This document shows, in pieces, positions 8,332-17,597 of a stretch of 64,000 bases of DNA; position 1 is the first letter of the stretch, and each line of letters opens with the position of its first letter. Under the pieces are notes generated by a model. The model saw only the letters and a program-made list of their open reading frames with translations, had not been told where the DNA came from and ran no database searches. The DNA lies in contig NZ_QJVC01000005.1 of assembly GCF_003219795.1 (NCBI RefSeq), positions 1-64,000 on the forward strand, written 5' to 3'. This DNA comes from Arthrobacter psychrolactophilus. GTDB lineage: Bacteria; Actinomycetota; Actinomycetes; Actinomycetales; Micrococcaceae. Made by a program: the position numbers and the translations under genes.

Positions 8332-9324
8332 TCAGGCCGAGCGGACGGAGGCTCCGGCGTCGTCCGTGGAGAGGTCCCCGGTCTCCCCCGCGCGCACGGC
8401 CCGACCACCGAGGACCAGGGTATAGGCCCAATAGGCGGCTAGGACGAGGGCGCCGATCGTGATCTTGACCCAGACGGGCAAGGGGCTGGGCGTCACGAAG
8501 CCCTCCACGAGGCCGGATACGAACAGGACCAGCACGAGGCCCGCGGCGACGCTGATGAGGGATCGGCCCTCGTGCGCAAGTGACTCGAGGCGGCTCCGCG
8601 GTCCGGGGCTCACCCACGACCAAAAGATGCGCAGTCCAGCCGCTCCCGCGATGAAGATGGCGGTCAGCTCCATGAGTCCGTGCGGGAGGATGTAGCTGAA
8701 GAACACGTCGCCGCGGTCGAAGCCGAACATGACGCCAGCAGTCATGCCAACGTTCTGGGCGTTGGAAAAGATGGAATACGGGACAAAGACGCCCGTGATG
8801 CCAAATGCCACGCACTGGGCCGCGATCCACGCATTATTGGTCCAGACGGCCCCAGCGAAGGACGCAGCTGGGTTTTCGGAGTAGTAATCCACGAAGTCGT
8901 GATCCACGAGCTGGCGCAATTGCGCGTCACTTCCCATCGCTGCCATGACGGCGGGGTTCCCGGCGGTCCAGATGGCGAACAGCGTTCCTATAACCACGAA
9001 GACGGCGCCGAGGACCAGCGTTAGCCAGCGCAAACGGTAAAAGGCGGCGGGGAGGGAGATGACAAAGAAGCGCGCGGTGTCGACAAAGAAGTTCGATTTG
9101 GCGCCCGTGAACCGTGTCCTGGCATTGGCCAGCGTGGCAGAGAGTGAGGTGGAGACGGAGCTTTCGGCCGCCACTGAGCGGATCAGGGAGAGCTGGGCGG
9201 AGACGCTTTGGTACAGCTCCAGTAACTCGTCGGCCTCCTCACCAGTGAGCCGGCGCTTACGGGCAAGGGTATCGAGGCGCGCCCATTGCGGGCCGTGCAC
9301 TGTTGTAAACGCATCCATGTCCAT
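8332..9324 (-). CDS. stage II sporulation protein M-like membrane protein
   Basis: The protein (330 aa from ATG at 9324) starts MDMDAF and has a helical N-terminal domain of about 100 residues. About five membrane segments follow, with the SpoIIM-family pattern of polar residues (FILPHGLMELTAIFIAGAAG-type stretch near 210-230). GGGGC lies just upstream of the chosen ATG; a longer reading frame to 9669 overlaps the divergent RDD gene and is not credible. SpoIIM-like proteins next to RDD proteins are common in non-sporulating actinobacteria, usually near MoxR and DUF58 genes, which are absent here. Its role is unknown, possibly membrane or envelope maintenance. Confidence 0.8.
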   Translation of the reverse strand: MDMDAFTTVHGPQWARLDTLARKRRLTGEEADELLELYQSVSAQLSLIRSVAAESSVSTSLSATLANARTRFTGAKSNFFVDTARFFVISLPAAFYRLRWLTLVLGAVFVVIGTLFAIWTAGNPAVMAAMGSDAQLRQLVDHDFVDYYSENPAASFAGAVWTNNAWIAAQCVAFGITGVFVPYSIFSNAQNVGMTAGVMFGFDRGDVFFSYILPHGLMELTAIFIAGAAGLRIFWSWVSPGPRSRLESLAHEGRSLISVAAGLVLVLFVSGLVEGFVTPSPLPVWVKITIGALVLAAYWAYTLVLGGRAVRAGETGDLSTDDAGASVRSA

Positions 9325-9367
9325 CTGCCCCAGCATATCGGTGCCGACGCGTGGATAGACTGAGGAC

Positions 9368-10168
9368 ATGTCCGCAATCATCACAGGCGAAGCCGTTGTC
9401 CTCGAACTTCGTCCCGCCTCGTTTGCCGCCCGCTCCCTCGCCACGGCGATCGACGTGGTCGCCACCGTCGTCGTGATTATTGGCGTGAGCATCCTCTTCT
9501 CCGCACTCCCCCTAGTGCTCGACGGCGCCGCCACCCGGGCCATCATGCTGGCCACCGTGGTGTTGTTCCTGGTCATCGTGCCCATCACGGTGGAGACATT
9601 GACGCGCGGAAAGTCCCTCGGGAAGCTCGCCATGGGCTTGCGAATCGTCAGGGACGACGGCGGATCCATCCGTTTTCGTCATGCTCTGATCCGGGCGCTA
9701 CTCGCCGTCCTGGAGATTTACATGACGCTGGGTTCCGTCGCCTGCCTCGTCTCCATCTTCAATGAGAAATCCAAGCGGCTCGGGGACATGCTCGCTGGAA
9801 CCTATGCCATCCGCGACCGCGTGGCCAAGGTGGCGCCTCTGCAAGTCTCGGTCCACCCGCAGCTCGCCGAGTGGGCGGCTCTGGCCGATCTTGGCCACCT
9901 GCCAGATACCTTGGCCCGGCGGATCTCCATGTACCTACGCCAGGGCGCCGCCATGGCACCGGCCTCTCGTCTCGCCTTGGGTGTGGAGTTGGCCAACGAG
10001 GCCAGCGCCTTTGTCTCTCCGCTGCCAGCGCCCGGCACTCCCCCGGAGGTTTTCCTTGCCGCCCTCATGTCCGAGCGCCGCGACCGAGAGTTTCAGCGCT
10101 TGAGCGTTGCGGCCCAGCGGGCGGCCGAGGTGCGCGATCAGCTCCTGCGCCACGGCGTGAAGAATTAA
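9368..10168 (+). CDS. RDD-family membrane protein
   Basis: 266 aa. The RDD domain lies at about 15-150, with the Arg-Ala/Asp pattern in the first membrane segment (FAARSLATAIDVVATVV), a second segment (IMLATVVLFLVIVPITVE), the cytoplasmic GKSLGKLAMGLRIV block and a final hydrophobic segment before KSKRLGDMLAGTYAI. The C-terminal 110 residues are soluble and helical. RDD proteins are of unclear function, with some linked to ion transport. It is divergent from the SpoIIM-like gene, with 43 bp between start codons, so both promoters must overlap. A terminator follows directly. Confidence 0.85.
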   Translation: MSAIITGEAVVLELRPASFAARSLATAIDVVATVVVIIGVSILFSALPLVLDGAATRAIMLATVVLFLVIVPITVETLTRGKSLGKLAMGLRIVRDDGGSIRFRHALIRALLAVLEIYMTLGSVACLVSIFNEKSKRLGDMLAGTYAIRDRVAKVAPLQVSVHPQLAEWAALADLGHLPDTLARRISMYLRQGAAMAPASRLALGVELANEASAFVSPLPAPGTPPEVFLAALMSERRDREFQRLSVAAQRAAEVRDQLLRHGVKN

Positions 10169-10186
10169 ATAGTCACCCATTCGATC

Positions 10187-10209
10187 GGGCGCATTTCTGC
10201 GCCCTTTTT
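10187..10209 (+). terminator. intrinsic terminator after the RDD gene
   Basis: GGGCGCA and TGCGCCC form a 7-bp stem with a short TTTC loop, followed by TTTTTC. It lies 19 bp after the RDD stop codon and separates this gene from the Tad pilus locus. Confidence 0.8.
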
Positions 10210-10604
10210 CATGCCTTTGTCATGCCCAGTACGTGCTTACTTGTACTCAAAAGCGAGTACTCAGATTGAAAAACCAAGTACTTGGCGACACTTTTCGAAA
10301 AAGTTCACGCTTCAACCACTCACCTTCGCCGAAAGTACCCTATTCGAGCGGGGGGGCGGAAAGCGCTTACGGTCAATGTTTCAGCGGAATTCCGAGTTGG
10401 GAATTTGTGCTGAAATTGGTCACCAAAAATTGGATTGAACCACTCTAGAAACCAACGCCTGATAGGCGTTTAGTTGTCATCAGCCGGGGGAAAGATTTTC
10501 ATCCGGAGTTTCACCCGAAGGTCTCACTTCAAGCGTCTAGTCACAGTCACTTGTCGCGGGCTTTTGGTTTCCTATTCACCCTTATGAATGTTAGGAACAT
10601 CAAA
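10210..10604 (+). promoter_or_regulatory. Flp-operon leader region
   Basis: A 395-bp AT-richer stretch with no gene precedes the pilin. It contains several AGTAC/GTACT motifs at 10229-10285 (GTACTC, GAGTACTC, AAGTACTT), which could be regulator sites. It also contains a compact hairpin AACGCCT-GAT-AGGCGTT at 10454-10470. I recognise no riboswitch class here. The promoter of the whole Tad operon should be in this region, but I cannot point to one -35/-10 pair with confidence. Confidence 0.45.
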
Positions 10605-10811
10605 ATGTTGAAGCTCTACGTAACCATGCAGACCATGTACGTTGTCGGCGTCGCCCGGCTCCGAGAAGCCCACGAAGGCGAGCGCGGCGCGACCGCCGTT
10701 GAGTACGGCATCATGGTCGCCCTCATCGCCGCAGTCATCATTGCAGTCGTTGCAACCATCGGCACAAAGATTCTGGCTGCGTTCAACTTGGTCAACACGA
10801 ATCTGCCGTAG
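10605..10811 (+). CDS. flp: Flp-family type IVb pilin
   Basis: The 68-aa pilin is the main subunit of the Tad pilus. A 30-residue leader ends in GERG, followed by ATAVEYGIMVALIAAVIIAVV: the prepilin cleavage glycine, the Glu at +5 with Tyr at +6 and a hydrophobic helix, all diagnostic for Flp. The A24 peptidase at 17778-18281 should cut after that glycine. The start is ATG 10605, preceded by AGGAAC; longer upstream starts have no ribosome site. A strong stem-loop follows the gene, so pilin may be transcribed in excess over the assembly genes. Confidence 0.9.
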   Translation: MLKLYVTMQTMYVVGVARLREAHEGERGATAVEYGIMVALIAAVIIAVVATIGTKILAAFNLVNTNLP

Positions 10812-10842
10812 CTGGAAGACACTCTTGCTAGGCAGAATTAGC

Positions 10843-10876
10843 ATTGGCGGCTCCGGCCAGGGCCGGGGCCGCCAAT
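10843..10876 (+). terminator. stem-loop between pilin and assembly genes
   Basis: ATTGGCGGC..CCGGCC and GGCCGG..GCCGCCAAT form a long GC-rich hairpin followed by TCTATTT. It is placed 30 bp after the pilin stop and 60 bp before tadE. It would act as a partial terminator or a 3' stabiliser for pilin mRNA, a common arrangement for major pilins. Confidence 0.65.
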
Positions 10877-10937
10877 TCTATTTAGCAACTTCAATAATCT
10901 GATCACATTCGTATACCGCAGATCGGGGGATTGCCAG

Positions 10938-11333
10938 ATGAAAACCCAAGAAAATGAACGAGGCGCATCCGCTGTCGAAGCTGCCTTCATTCTTCCCGTT
11001 CTGCTGCTCTTGGTCATGGGGATCATGGAATTCGGTTTCCTTTTTAACCAACAAATTTCCGCATCCAACGCCGCGCGTGAGGGAGCCCGTTATGCCGCGG
11101 TTCATTACCCGGATGATGATTTCTCCGACGATGAAGTACGGGTTGCTGCTAGAAATGCCGCACCAACACTCGCGGATACTACACCGATTGATATCAGCTA
11201 CTCCGGCGGCACGTGCGGACCAGGGACTAACGTCACGGTAACCGTATTGCCCGCCCAAGGCTGGTTAATCGGCTTCATACCGCTTACGGCACCTCAGATT
11301 ACCGGCGTAGGAGTCATGCGATGTGGCGGATAA
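10938..11333 (+). CDS. tadE: TadE-like pseudopilin
   Basis: 131 aa. The N-terminus has NERGASAVEAAFILPVLLLL: a short basic leader, a Gly before ASAVEA with Glu at +5, and one membrane helix at about 16-37. The QQISASNAAREGARYAAV block after the helix is the TadE signature. It is a minor pilin processed by the prepilin peptidase and needed for Tad pilus assembly. Its 3' end overlaps the next gene by 13 bp, which indicates translational coupling. Confidence 0.85.
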   Translation: MKTQENERGASAVEAAFILPVLLLLVMGIMEFGFLFNQQISASNAAREGARYAAVHYPDDDFSDDEVRVAARNAAPTLADTTPIDISYSGGTCGPGTNVTVTVLPAQGWLIGFIPLTAPQITGVGVMRCGG

Positions 11334-12352
11334 AGTTTCGGCTCGGGGAAGGAAACCTTCACGACCAGCATGGAGCCACGGCCGTTATGACAGCGATCCT
11401 CATGGTGGTGCTATTGGCATTTGCTGCCATCTCCATTGACGTCGGAATACTTTACGCTCAAAGGACGCAATTGCAGAATGGGGCAGACGCAGCTGTACTG
11501 GCCGTTGCCAACGACTGTGCCAGGGGCACCTGTGATCATGGAGCCAATGACAACACAGGCAATACCTTCGCAGGTGCTAATTCAAACGATGGCGCCGCAC
11601 TTCTCAAGGGCATTAGCTACCCAACGGGCAACAGTGTTGAAGTTACCGTTTCCAAGGACGCTGCCGGTGGCAATCCCGTTACATTATTCTTCGCCAATAT
11701 ATTTGGTATCAGCCAAGCAGATGTCTCAGCATCGGCAACTGCTGCTTGGGGTCCGCCTGAATCAGGCAATACACTGCCGTGGACATTCGGAAAATGTATC
11801 TTTGATCAACTCCTGACGCAGGTACAAAAGGACGAATTGGCAGCCACCGGAGATTTCACTGGAAACCCTGTGGGAACGCACCTACTAATCGCATACAACG
11901 AAACCGCCAGATATCCTGGCTGTACAGATGATCTCGGTAACCCTTCGGGCGGGTTCGGTTGGCTAGATCGTGTCGGCTCGTCGTGCAAAGCATCGATCGA
12001 TGTGGGAACGAGTGAAGCCGGAAGCGACCCCGGCATCGACTTCCCGGGAGTTTGCGTGGACGTACTGCCCTCACTTCTGGAAAATCCGACTTTGATCCCC
12101 ATATTTTCCACGTCAGGCGGCAGTGGAAACAATGCAACGTTCACAATTTATGGATTTGCAGCTTTCCAAACCACCGGTTGGCGGCTTAGCGGCAACCCGG
12201 CGCTTAACCATCCTGACAGTTTGGCGCCGCCCTGCGGTGGATCTTGCCGTGGAATATATGGCTTCTTCACCCGGTTCGTCTCGCTTGAAGAGGGCATGAC
12301 ATTCGGAAATGGCCCAAATCTCGGCGGTTCGATTGTCCGCCTGACCAACTAA
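11321..12352 (+). CDS. TadE/TadG-like pilus assembly protein
   Basis: 343 aa. Residues 18-60 hold HGATAVMTAILMVVLLAFAA and SIDVGILYAQRTQLQNGADA, the Flp-assembly TadG N-terminal ('Tad') domain: one membrane helix, then the QLQNAADAAALAA-like motif. The remaining 270 residues are extracytoplasmic and Gly/Ser/Asn-rich. They contain cysteine pairs (CARGTC, CGGSC) likely to form disulfides. In the Tad operon this is the minor pilin or cell-wall-facing component. It lacks the von Willebrand A domain seen in long TadG proteins. Confidence 0.8.
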   Translation: MWRIKFRLGEGNLHDQHGATAVMTAILMVVLLAFAAISIDVGILYAQRTQLQNGADAAVLAVANDCARGTCDHGANDNTGNTFAGANSNDGAALLKGISYPTGNSVEVTVSKDAAGGNPVTLFFANIFGISQADVSASATAAWGPPESGNTLPWTFGKCIFDQLLTQVQKDELAATGDFTGNPVGTHLLIAYNETARYPGCTDDLGNPSGGFGWLDRVGSSCKASIDVGTSEAGSDPGIDFPGVCVDVLPSLLENPTLIPIFSTSGGSGNNATFTIYGFAAFQTTGWRLSGNPALNHPDSLAPPCGGSCRGIYGFFTRFVSLEEGMTFGNGPNLGGSIVRLTN

Positions 12353-12369
12353 ATAATAAGGAGCAGCAC

Positions 12370-13113
12370 GTGAAAACACGCCTTCTGGGGGGCGTCGTCG
12401 CACTGGTACTAGCCATCGTCGGCGCGGTCCTCCTTTCCTCATACGTCAAAGCATCTGATGCCCGGGCACAAGCTGGCTTGAATCCGGTTGACGTGCTCGT
12501 TGTCCAGGAAAACATCCCTTCGGGAACGCCCATCGAGGACTTCAAGACCTCGGTAAAGGCTCAGTCTTTGCCAAGGACTGCCGTCTCAGACACAACAGTG
12601 ACTAATCTAAAGGACTACGCCGGTAAGGTTGCCGCTGTGGATCTGGTTCCCGGTGAACAATTGCAAGCCTCTCGCCTCGTCGATCCTAAAAGCCTCGCAG
12701 CCCCAAACCGGGTCGATGTTCCAAAGGGCCTAGCGGAGGTTAGCTTAACTCTGGCTCCGGAGCGAGTAATCGGTGGCGATCTGAAGGCCGGGGATACTGT
12801 GGGGGTGTTCATTTCGTATAACGCGGGCGTCGTACCCGGAACGACTGAGGTTCCTGCCACAAAGTTGCAGTTCCACAAGGTGCTCGTGACGAAAGTCGGC
12901 ACCGGTGACGGCAATAGTGCTAGTGACGCAAATCAGTCTTCTGAGTCTTCTAAGCCCGGAGCCTTTGTCATGGTGACTTTGGCACAATCAGGTATGGACG
13001 CCACCAAAACCGTGCATGCCATCGAATTTGGCCACATTTATCTGTCCAAGGAAAACGCTGATACCGACACGTTGTCTGTGGACACTCTCCATAAGGACCA
13101 GGTGCTGAAATGA
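12370..13113 (+). CDS. cpaB: Flp pilus assembly protein CpaB/RcpC
   Basis: 247 aa. One N-terminal membrane segment lies at about 6-26, followed by a SAF domain (VLVVQENIPSGTPIEDF) and the RcpC/CpaB domain with PERVIGGDLKAGDTVGVFI. In other species it is a periplasmic or envelope-side protein that stabilises or guides the pilus; in this Gram-positive it must be outside the membrane. AAGGAGCAG lies just upstream of the start. The stop overlaps the next start (ATGA). Confidence 0.85.
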   Translation: MKTRLLGGVVALVLAIVGAVLLSSYVKASDARAQAGLNPVDVLVVQENIPSGTPIEDFKTSVKAQSLPRTAVSDTTVTNLKDYAGKVAAVDLVPGEQLQASRLVDPKSLAAPNRVDVPKGLAEVSLTLAPERVIGGDLKAGDTVGVFISYNAGVVPGTTEVPATKLQFHKVLVTKVGTGDGNSASDANQSSESSKPGAFVMVTLAQSGMDATKTVHAIEFGHIYLSKENADTDTLSVDTLHKDQVLK

Positions 13114-14306
13114 GTCGCTTCGTCATCATCACAACCGACACCAGCTTTGAGCAGCGAGTTCGTGCCGCAGTTGCTGGCGGACTCCACGGCAATGTGCAAC
13201 GACTACCTGAATCGACCATCAACGGAACTCCTCAGGACATTGTCCATCAGGATCCTGCCGAACCGCCGGAAGTCGTCATTCTGGGTCCTGGCGTTTCTAC
13301 CGACGAGGCACTTAAACTCGCCACTGTGCTGGACCTCCAGTTTCCCGAAGTAAGTGTCATACTTGCCGCCGACGCCACTCCAGAATTAGTCCTGACGGCC
13401 ATGCGTTCTGGAATCCGTGACATTGTCAGTCCAGGTACCGAAGCTTCAGAACTTCGGATCTTGCTGGAACGCGCCTGCTTATCGGCCGCTGGCCGGCGGC
13501 GGGGGCTCTCAAATCCAACAAACCCAGACTATGAAGCAGGAAGGGTCATCGCCGTCATGTCTCCAAAGGGCGGTGTCGGAAAGACTACCGTAGCGACGAA
13601 TCTGGCAACGGGCCTCGGAAAGCTAACACCCATGGGTGTAGTCATCGTTGACTTGGATGTGCAATTCGGCGACGTGGCTTCTGCACTATCGCTACATCCC
13701 GAACACACACTTGTAGATGCTGTGACAGGTGCGGCGGCCCACGACGCTATGGTACTCAAGGCCTTCCTTACGGTCCATGTCAGTGGCATTTATGCATTGT
13801 GTGCACCACTGAACCCAAACGAGGCGGATCTGGTCACGGCCGACCACATCAGTCATCTAATTGCCCAACTCGCCACAGAGTTCAAGTACGTCGTCATCGA
13901 CACGGCACCCGGACTTGGCGAACTCGCTCTCGCCGCTTTGGAACAGGCAAGTGACGTCGTTTGGGTTGTTGGCATGGACATTCCCAGCATCAAGGGGCTC
14001 CGCACCGGATTTAGCGTACTAGACGAGCTGAACCTTGTGCCACAGGGGCGCCATGTTGTGCTCAATTTTGCCAGCCGCCACAATGGCCTGAATATTCAGG
14101 ACATTGAAGCTACGCTCAGGGTTCCGGTGGATATTGTCCTGCCGCTATCAACTTCTGTGCCGTTCGCCACCAATAAGGGTGTACCCATGTTGCAGGACGG
14201 GCCCAGAAATGCTGTTTCTAAGAACCTGCGGAAACTCGTTGATCGTTTCGAGCCGATCCGTGGCACCTCGTTGAAGAAGCTTCACAGGAGGGTGGTTGTG
14301 TCATGA
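13110..14306 (+). CDS. cpaE: CpaE/TadZ-like localisation ATPase
   Basis: 398 aa. The N-terminal ~125 residues form a receiver-like atypical domain, without a clear phosphoacceptor triad. A ParA/MinD-type ATPase follows, with deviant Walker A SPKGGVGKTT at 151-160, switch VIVDLDVQFGDV near 185-196, and Walker B VVIDTAPGLGE near 265. Family members position the Tad machine at the pole or a cell site. It overlaps cpaB and cpaF by four bases each, so the three are translated together. Confidence 0.88.
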   Translation: MSRFVIITTDTSFEQRVRAAVAGGLHGNVQRLPESTINGTPQDIVHQDPAEPPEVVILGPGVSTDEALKLATVLDLQFPEVSVILAADATPELVLTAMRSGIRDIVSPGTEASELRILLERACLSAAGRRRGLSNPTNPDYEAGRVIAVMSPKGGVGKTTVATNLATGLGKLTPMGVVIVDLDVQFGDVASALSLHPEHTLVDAVTGAAAHDAMVLKAFLTVHVSGIYALCAPLNPNEADLVTADHISHLIAQLATEFKYVVIDTAPGLGELALAALEQASDVVWVVGMDIPSIKGLRTGFSVLDELNLVPQGRHVVLNFASRHNGLNIQDIEATLRVPVDIVLPLSTSVPFATNKGVPMLQDGPRNAVSKNLRKLVDRFEPIRGTSLKKLHRRVVVS

Positions 14307-15721
14307 ACCTTACAGACAGATTGAACGTGGCCCGCGGCTATTCGCCTGCACCGGGCAAGGATTTCAGGTCGACACCTGAGCACACAACCGCCGCCATCAA
14401 CTCGCCTGATGTCCTAGTAGAATCCAGCATCGGTACGGCCCTTTCCGCCTTGAAACAGAGAGCCGGTGAAGCCCTGTTCGAGAGGATGGGCGCCCGGCTG
14501 ACGGACCCCAATATCTCGGAGGAGGATTTGCGCAAGGCAGCCAAGGACGAGCTGAGCCAGGTCATCGACGAAGAACAAGTTCCATTGACGCCTGAGGAAC
14601 GTCGCAGACTCATCCGGGAAATTGGTGACGACGTCTTGGGCCTCGGCCCCCTGCAGAGGTATCTGGACGACGACTCCGTCACTGAAATCATGGTCAACAA
14701 GCCTGACCAGATCTACATAGAGCGCGGCGGACAACTGACGCTCAGCGGTTCGAGGTTTGCCACGGAAGATCATCTCCGACGCGTTATAGAACGTATCGTT
14801 TCGAAGGTGGGGCGCCGCATCGATGAATCTTCCCCGATGGTGGACGCACGGCTTGCAGACGGATCACGTGTTAATGCCATAATCCCACCGCTAGCGGTCA
14901 GCGGTCCTTCGCTGACTATCAGGAAGTTCAGCCGGGTTCCATTGACGGTGCATGATTTGGCGCGGTACGGAACCATGACACCAGATATGGCCATTCTATT
15001 GGACGCCTGCGTCCGCGCCAGACTGAACATCCTAGTCACCGGCGGTACAGGCACAGGAAAAACTACGCTATTGAACGTTCTTTCCGGATTCCTCCCACCG
15101 GAAGACCGGATTGTCACGATCGAGGACGCAGTAGAACTGCAGCTCCAGCAACAGCACGTGGTTCGATTGGAAAGCCGTCCATCAAACATTGAGGGCCGCG
15201 GTGAGGTCTCCATTCGCGATCTGCTTCGAAACACCTTGAGAATGCGACCAGACCGAATTGTAGTGGGCGAGGTTCGAGGCGGTGAAGCCCTCGACATGCT
15301 CCAGGCAATGAACACCGGTCACGACGGATCCCTTTCAACCGTTCATGCAAACTCTCCTCGCGACGCCGTTGCACGTTTGGAGACACTGGTGCTAATGGCC
15401 GGAATGGACTTACCACTTCGGGCAGTCCGGGAACAGATTGCTTCTGCCCTCAATGTCATTGTTCACCTGACTCGCCTACGTGACGGCACCCGGCGCATCA
15501 CGCACATCACCGAAGTGCAAGGCATGGAAGGAGACGTCGTTACCCTCCAGGATGCCTTCGTGTTTGATTACTCGGCGGGCGTCGATAGCACTGGAACGTT
15601 CTTGGGCAAGCCGATTGCAACAGGAGTTCGGCCACGTTTCGTGGACCATTTTGCCGACATTGGCATCACTATTCCCAGCCACATCTTTGACACTCCGGCA
15701 CCAATTGGTGGAAGGAAGTAG
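14303..15721 (+). CDS. cpaF: CpaF/TadA secretion ATPase
   Basis: 472-aa member of the type II/IV secretion ATPase family; it powers pilus extension (and, in Tad systems, probably retraction). It has Walker A GGTGTGKTT at 247-255, an Asp box ahead of it (VTIEDAVELQ), Walker B RIVVGEVRGGE at 318-328 and a His box TGHDGSLSTVHAN at 338-350. The N-terminal ~100 residues are the helical TadA cap. It acts on the inner face of the membrane with TadB and TadC. Confidence 0.93.
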   Translation: MNLTDRLNVARGYSPAPGKDFRSTPEHTTAAINSPDVLVESSIGTALSALKQRAGEALFERMGARLTDPNISEEDLRKAAKDELSQVIDEEQVPLTPEERRRLIREIGDDVLGLGPLQRYLDDDSVTEIMVNKPDQIYIERGGQLTLSGSRFATEDHLRRVIERIVSKVGRRIDESSPMVDARLADGSRVNAIIPPLAVSGPSLTIRKFSRVPLTVHDLARYGTMTPDMAILLDACVRARLNILVTGGTGTGKTTLLNVLSGFLPPEDRIVTIEDAVELQLQQQHVVRLESRPSNIEGRGEVSIRDLLRNTLRMRPDRIVVGEVRGGEALDMLQAMNTGHDGSLSTVHANSPRDAVARLETLVLMAGMDLPLRAVREQIASALNVIVHLTRLRDGTRRITHITEVQGMEGDVVTLQDAFVFDYSAGVDSTGTFLGKPIATGVRPRFVDHFADIGITIPSHIFDTPAPIGGRK

Positions 15722-15723
15722 TG

Positions 15724-16656
15724 ATGGAAGCCATTATCCCGATTCTCGGACTCCTCCTTTGCCTGGCTGGACTGTTGGTCCTTCTATTCGTTGTGATCAA
15801 ACCATTTGGGGCATCTCTGTCTGCCGAAAGACGCCGCCCCTTTGGCGACACCGACAAATCGGCATTCAGCAGCTTCACGGATTCCACTGTCGCCGTCTTG
15901 GACAAGACGATTGGGGGTGGGCCTTATAGCCGCCGCCGTCTCGAAGAAGCTGGTCTCAAGATGCCGCCATCGAACTTTCTATTCGTGGTGTTGTCGGCCA
16001 GCGCAATCCTAGCCGTTCTTGGATTTCTTCTCAGTGGCGCTGTGCTAGCTATAGTGCTGGCCGTTGCGAGTCCCATTGTTGCCTGGTTGGCCTTGAGTGT
16101 GTTGGCAGACCGAAAACGCTCCAAGTTTGACGAACAACTTGCCGATAATCTAATGCTCGTCACTGGCGGCTTGCGTGCCGGGCATAGTGTGTTGGCCGCC
16201 ATCGATGCCGCGGCAAAGGAGGCGGCCTCGCCGTCGTCCGAAGAATTCGCACGGGTTGTCAACGAAGTCAGGATTGGCCGGGATCTCGACACGGCTCTGA
16301 CGGAAACCGCCGCACGGATGAAAAGTGACGACTTCTCTTGGATCAGTCAAGCAATCCAAATCAACCGGGAAGTTGGCGGCGACTTGGCTGAAGTTTTAGA
16401 TCATGTTGGGGAGACCATTAGGGAACGGGGCGAAATCAAGGCCCAGGTTAAGGCCCTCAGTGCTGAAGGAAAGCTCTCGGCAATCATTCTCATCGCCTTA
16501 CCATTTGCCATGGCACTGATGCTTATGGTGGTCAATCCAACGTACCTCGGTGTCTTATTTACTAACCCCATTGGTTGGGTCATGCTGGCGGTTGGCGGCG
16601 TCATGATGATCATAGGTAGCCTGTGGATGCGAAAAACCATTCAAATCAAGTTCTGA
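15724..16656 (+). CDS. tadB: TadB-like membrane platform protein
   Basis: About 310 aa, type II secretion GspF domain. Membrane segments lie near 5-27, 95-140 (two) and two at the C-terminus (IILIALPFAMALMLMVVN and IGWVMLAVGGVMMIIGSLW). The central cytoplasmic GspF block has LADNLMLVTGGLRAGHSVL. The stop of cpaF is followed directly by GTGATG; ATG 15724 or GTG 15721 could start, with the same frame. Confidence 0.88.
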   Translation: MEAIIPILGLLLCLAGLLVLLFVVIKPFGASLSAERRRPFGDTDKSAFSSFTDSTVAVLDKTIGGGPYSRRRLEEAGLKMPPSNFLFVVLSASAILAVLGFLLSGAVLAIVLAVASPIVAWLALSVLADRKRSKFDEQLADNLMLVTGGLRAGHSVLAAIDAAAKEAASPSSEEFARVVNEVRIGRDLDTALTETAARMKSDDFSWISQAIQINREVGGDLAEVLDHVGETIRERGEIKAQVKALSAEGKLSAIILIALPFAMALMLMVVNPTYLGVLFTNPIGWVMLAVGGVMMIIGSLWMRKTIQIKF

Positions 16657-16670
16657 GAGGCATGGACATC

Positions 16671-17570
16671 ATGAATGCAACACCATGGATTTTGATTGCG
16701 ATTGTCGTCCTACCTATTGGTTTCTTGGTTTGGTCATTCATAAGCGTTGATTCGAAGTCGCTCTTGATTATTCGGACCAATCTCGGTCACTCTGGCCAGG
16801 TGGGGCAAGGCGCTCCGGCCTTTAGCGACAAAAGCTGGCTGACCCTCGCCCGGAGGATAACGCCGGCGGCCTATGTGGCCAAACTTGATGAGCTTCTAGC
16901 CATAGCCGGGCGCCCTGCAAACATTCCACTTTCACGACTGCTCATCGGAAAACCGATATTGGCATTAGCCGCAGCAGCAGTCGGCTTGCTATTCATATCC
17001 TTGAGACCAGGGCCCACGATGCTCTTGCTCGCTATATTCCTCGTCGGCTTCTGCTACTTCATCCCAGATCTCCTGATCTTGAGCAAAGGGCAAGAACGAC
17101 AAAAATCTATTCGACTCGAGCTCCCAGACACGCTAGATCAAATGCTCATTGCGGTCGAGGCTGGACTGGGCTTTGAAAGTGCTATGGCGCGAGCAGCGGC
17201 TAATGGCAAGGGACCCATGGCTGAGGAACTCAAGCGAACGCTTCAAGACATGCAAGTGGGACGCCCCCGCCGTGATTCCTATCAGGCTTTGGCGGCCCGG
17301 AGCACGGTACCGGAGCTCAAGAGCTTTGTTAGGGCTGTGGTGCAAGCCGAAATCTACGGAATCAGTATCGCCAAGGTACTCCGTACCCAAGCCCAACAGC
17401 TGCGCATAAAGCGTCGTCAACGGGCCGAGGAGAAAGCCATGAAGTTGCCCGTTTTGGTACTTTTTCCACTTCTCCTTTTCATCTTTCCGACGCTCTTCAT
17501 CATTATCATGGGCCCGGCCGTCATCAATATCATCGGAATCTTCGCACCTGGCGGAGCCATGGGCCAGTAG
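16671..17570 (+). CDS. tadC: TadC-like membrane platform protein
   Basis: About 299 aa from ATG 16671. This start has GAGAGG 10 bases upstream; the in-frame ATG at 16662 is too close to it, and the longer frame from 16623 overlaps tadB. GspF domain with LPDTLDQMLIAVEAGLGFE and the C-terminal VLVLFPLLLFIFPTLFIII membrane segment. It is the partner of TadB in the inner-membrane platform, and the last gene of the plus-strand operon. Confidence 0.87.
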   Translation: MNATPWILIAIVVLPIGFLVWSFISVDSKSLLIIRTNLGHSGQVGQGAPAFSDKSWLTLARRITPAAYVAKLDELLAIAGRPANIPLSRLLIGKPILALAAAAVGLLFISLRPGPTMLLLAIFLVGFCYFIPDLLILSKGQERQKSIRLELPDTLDQMLIAVEAGLGFESAMARAAANGKGPMAEELKRTLQDMQVGRPRRDSYQALAARSTVPELKSFVRAVVQAEIYGISIAKVLRTQAQQLRIKRRQRAEEKAMKLPVLVLFPLLLFIFPTLFIIIMGPAVINIIGIFAPGGAMGQ

Positions 17571-17597
17571 CCATCCGACTGTGAGAGCCATCGGCGT

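Noticed and set aside
10440-10560. Cyclic-di-GMP (GEMM-type) riboswitch before flp
   Set aside because: The conserved GEMM core and tetraloop-receptor segments could not be found; only a simple 7-bp hairpin is visible.
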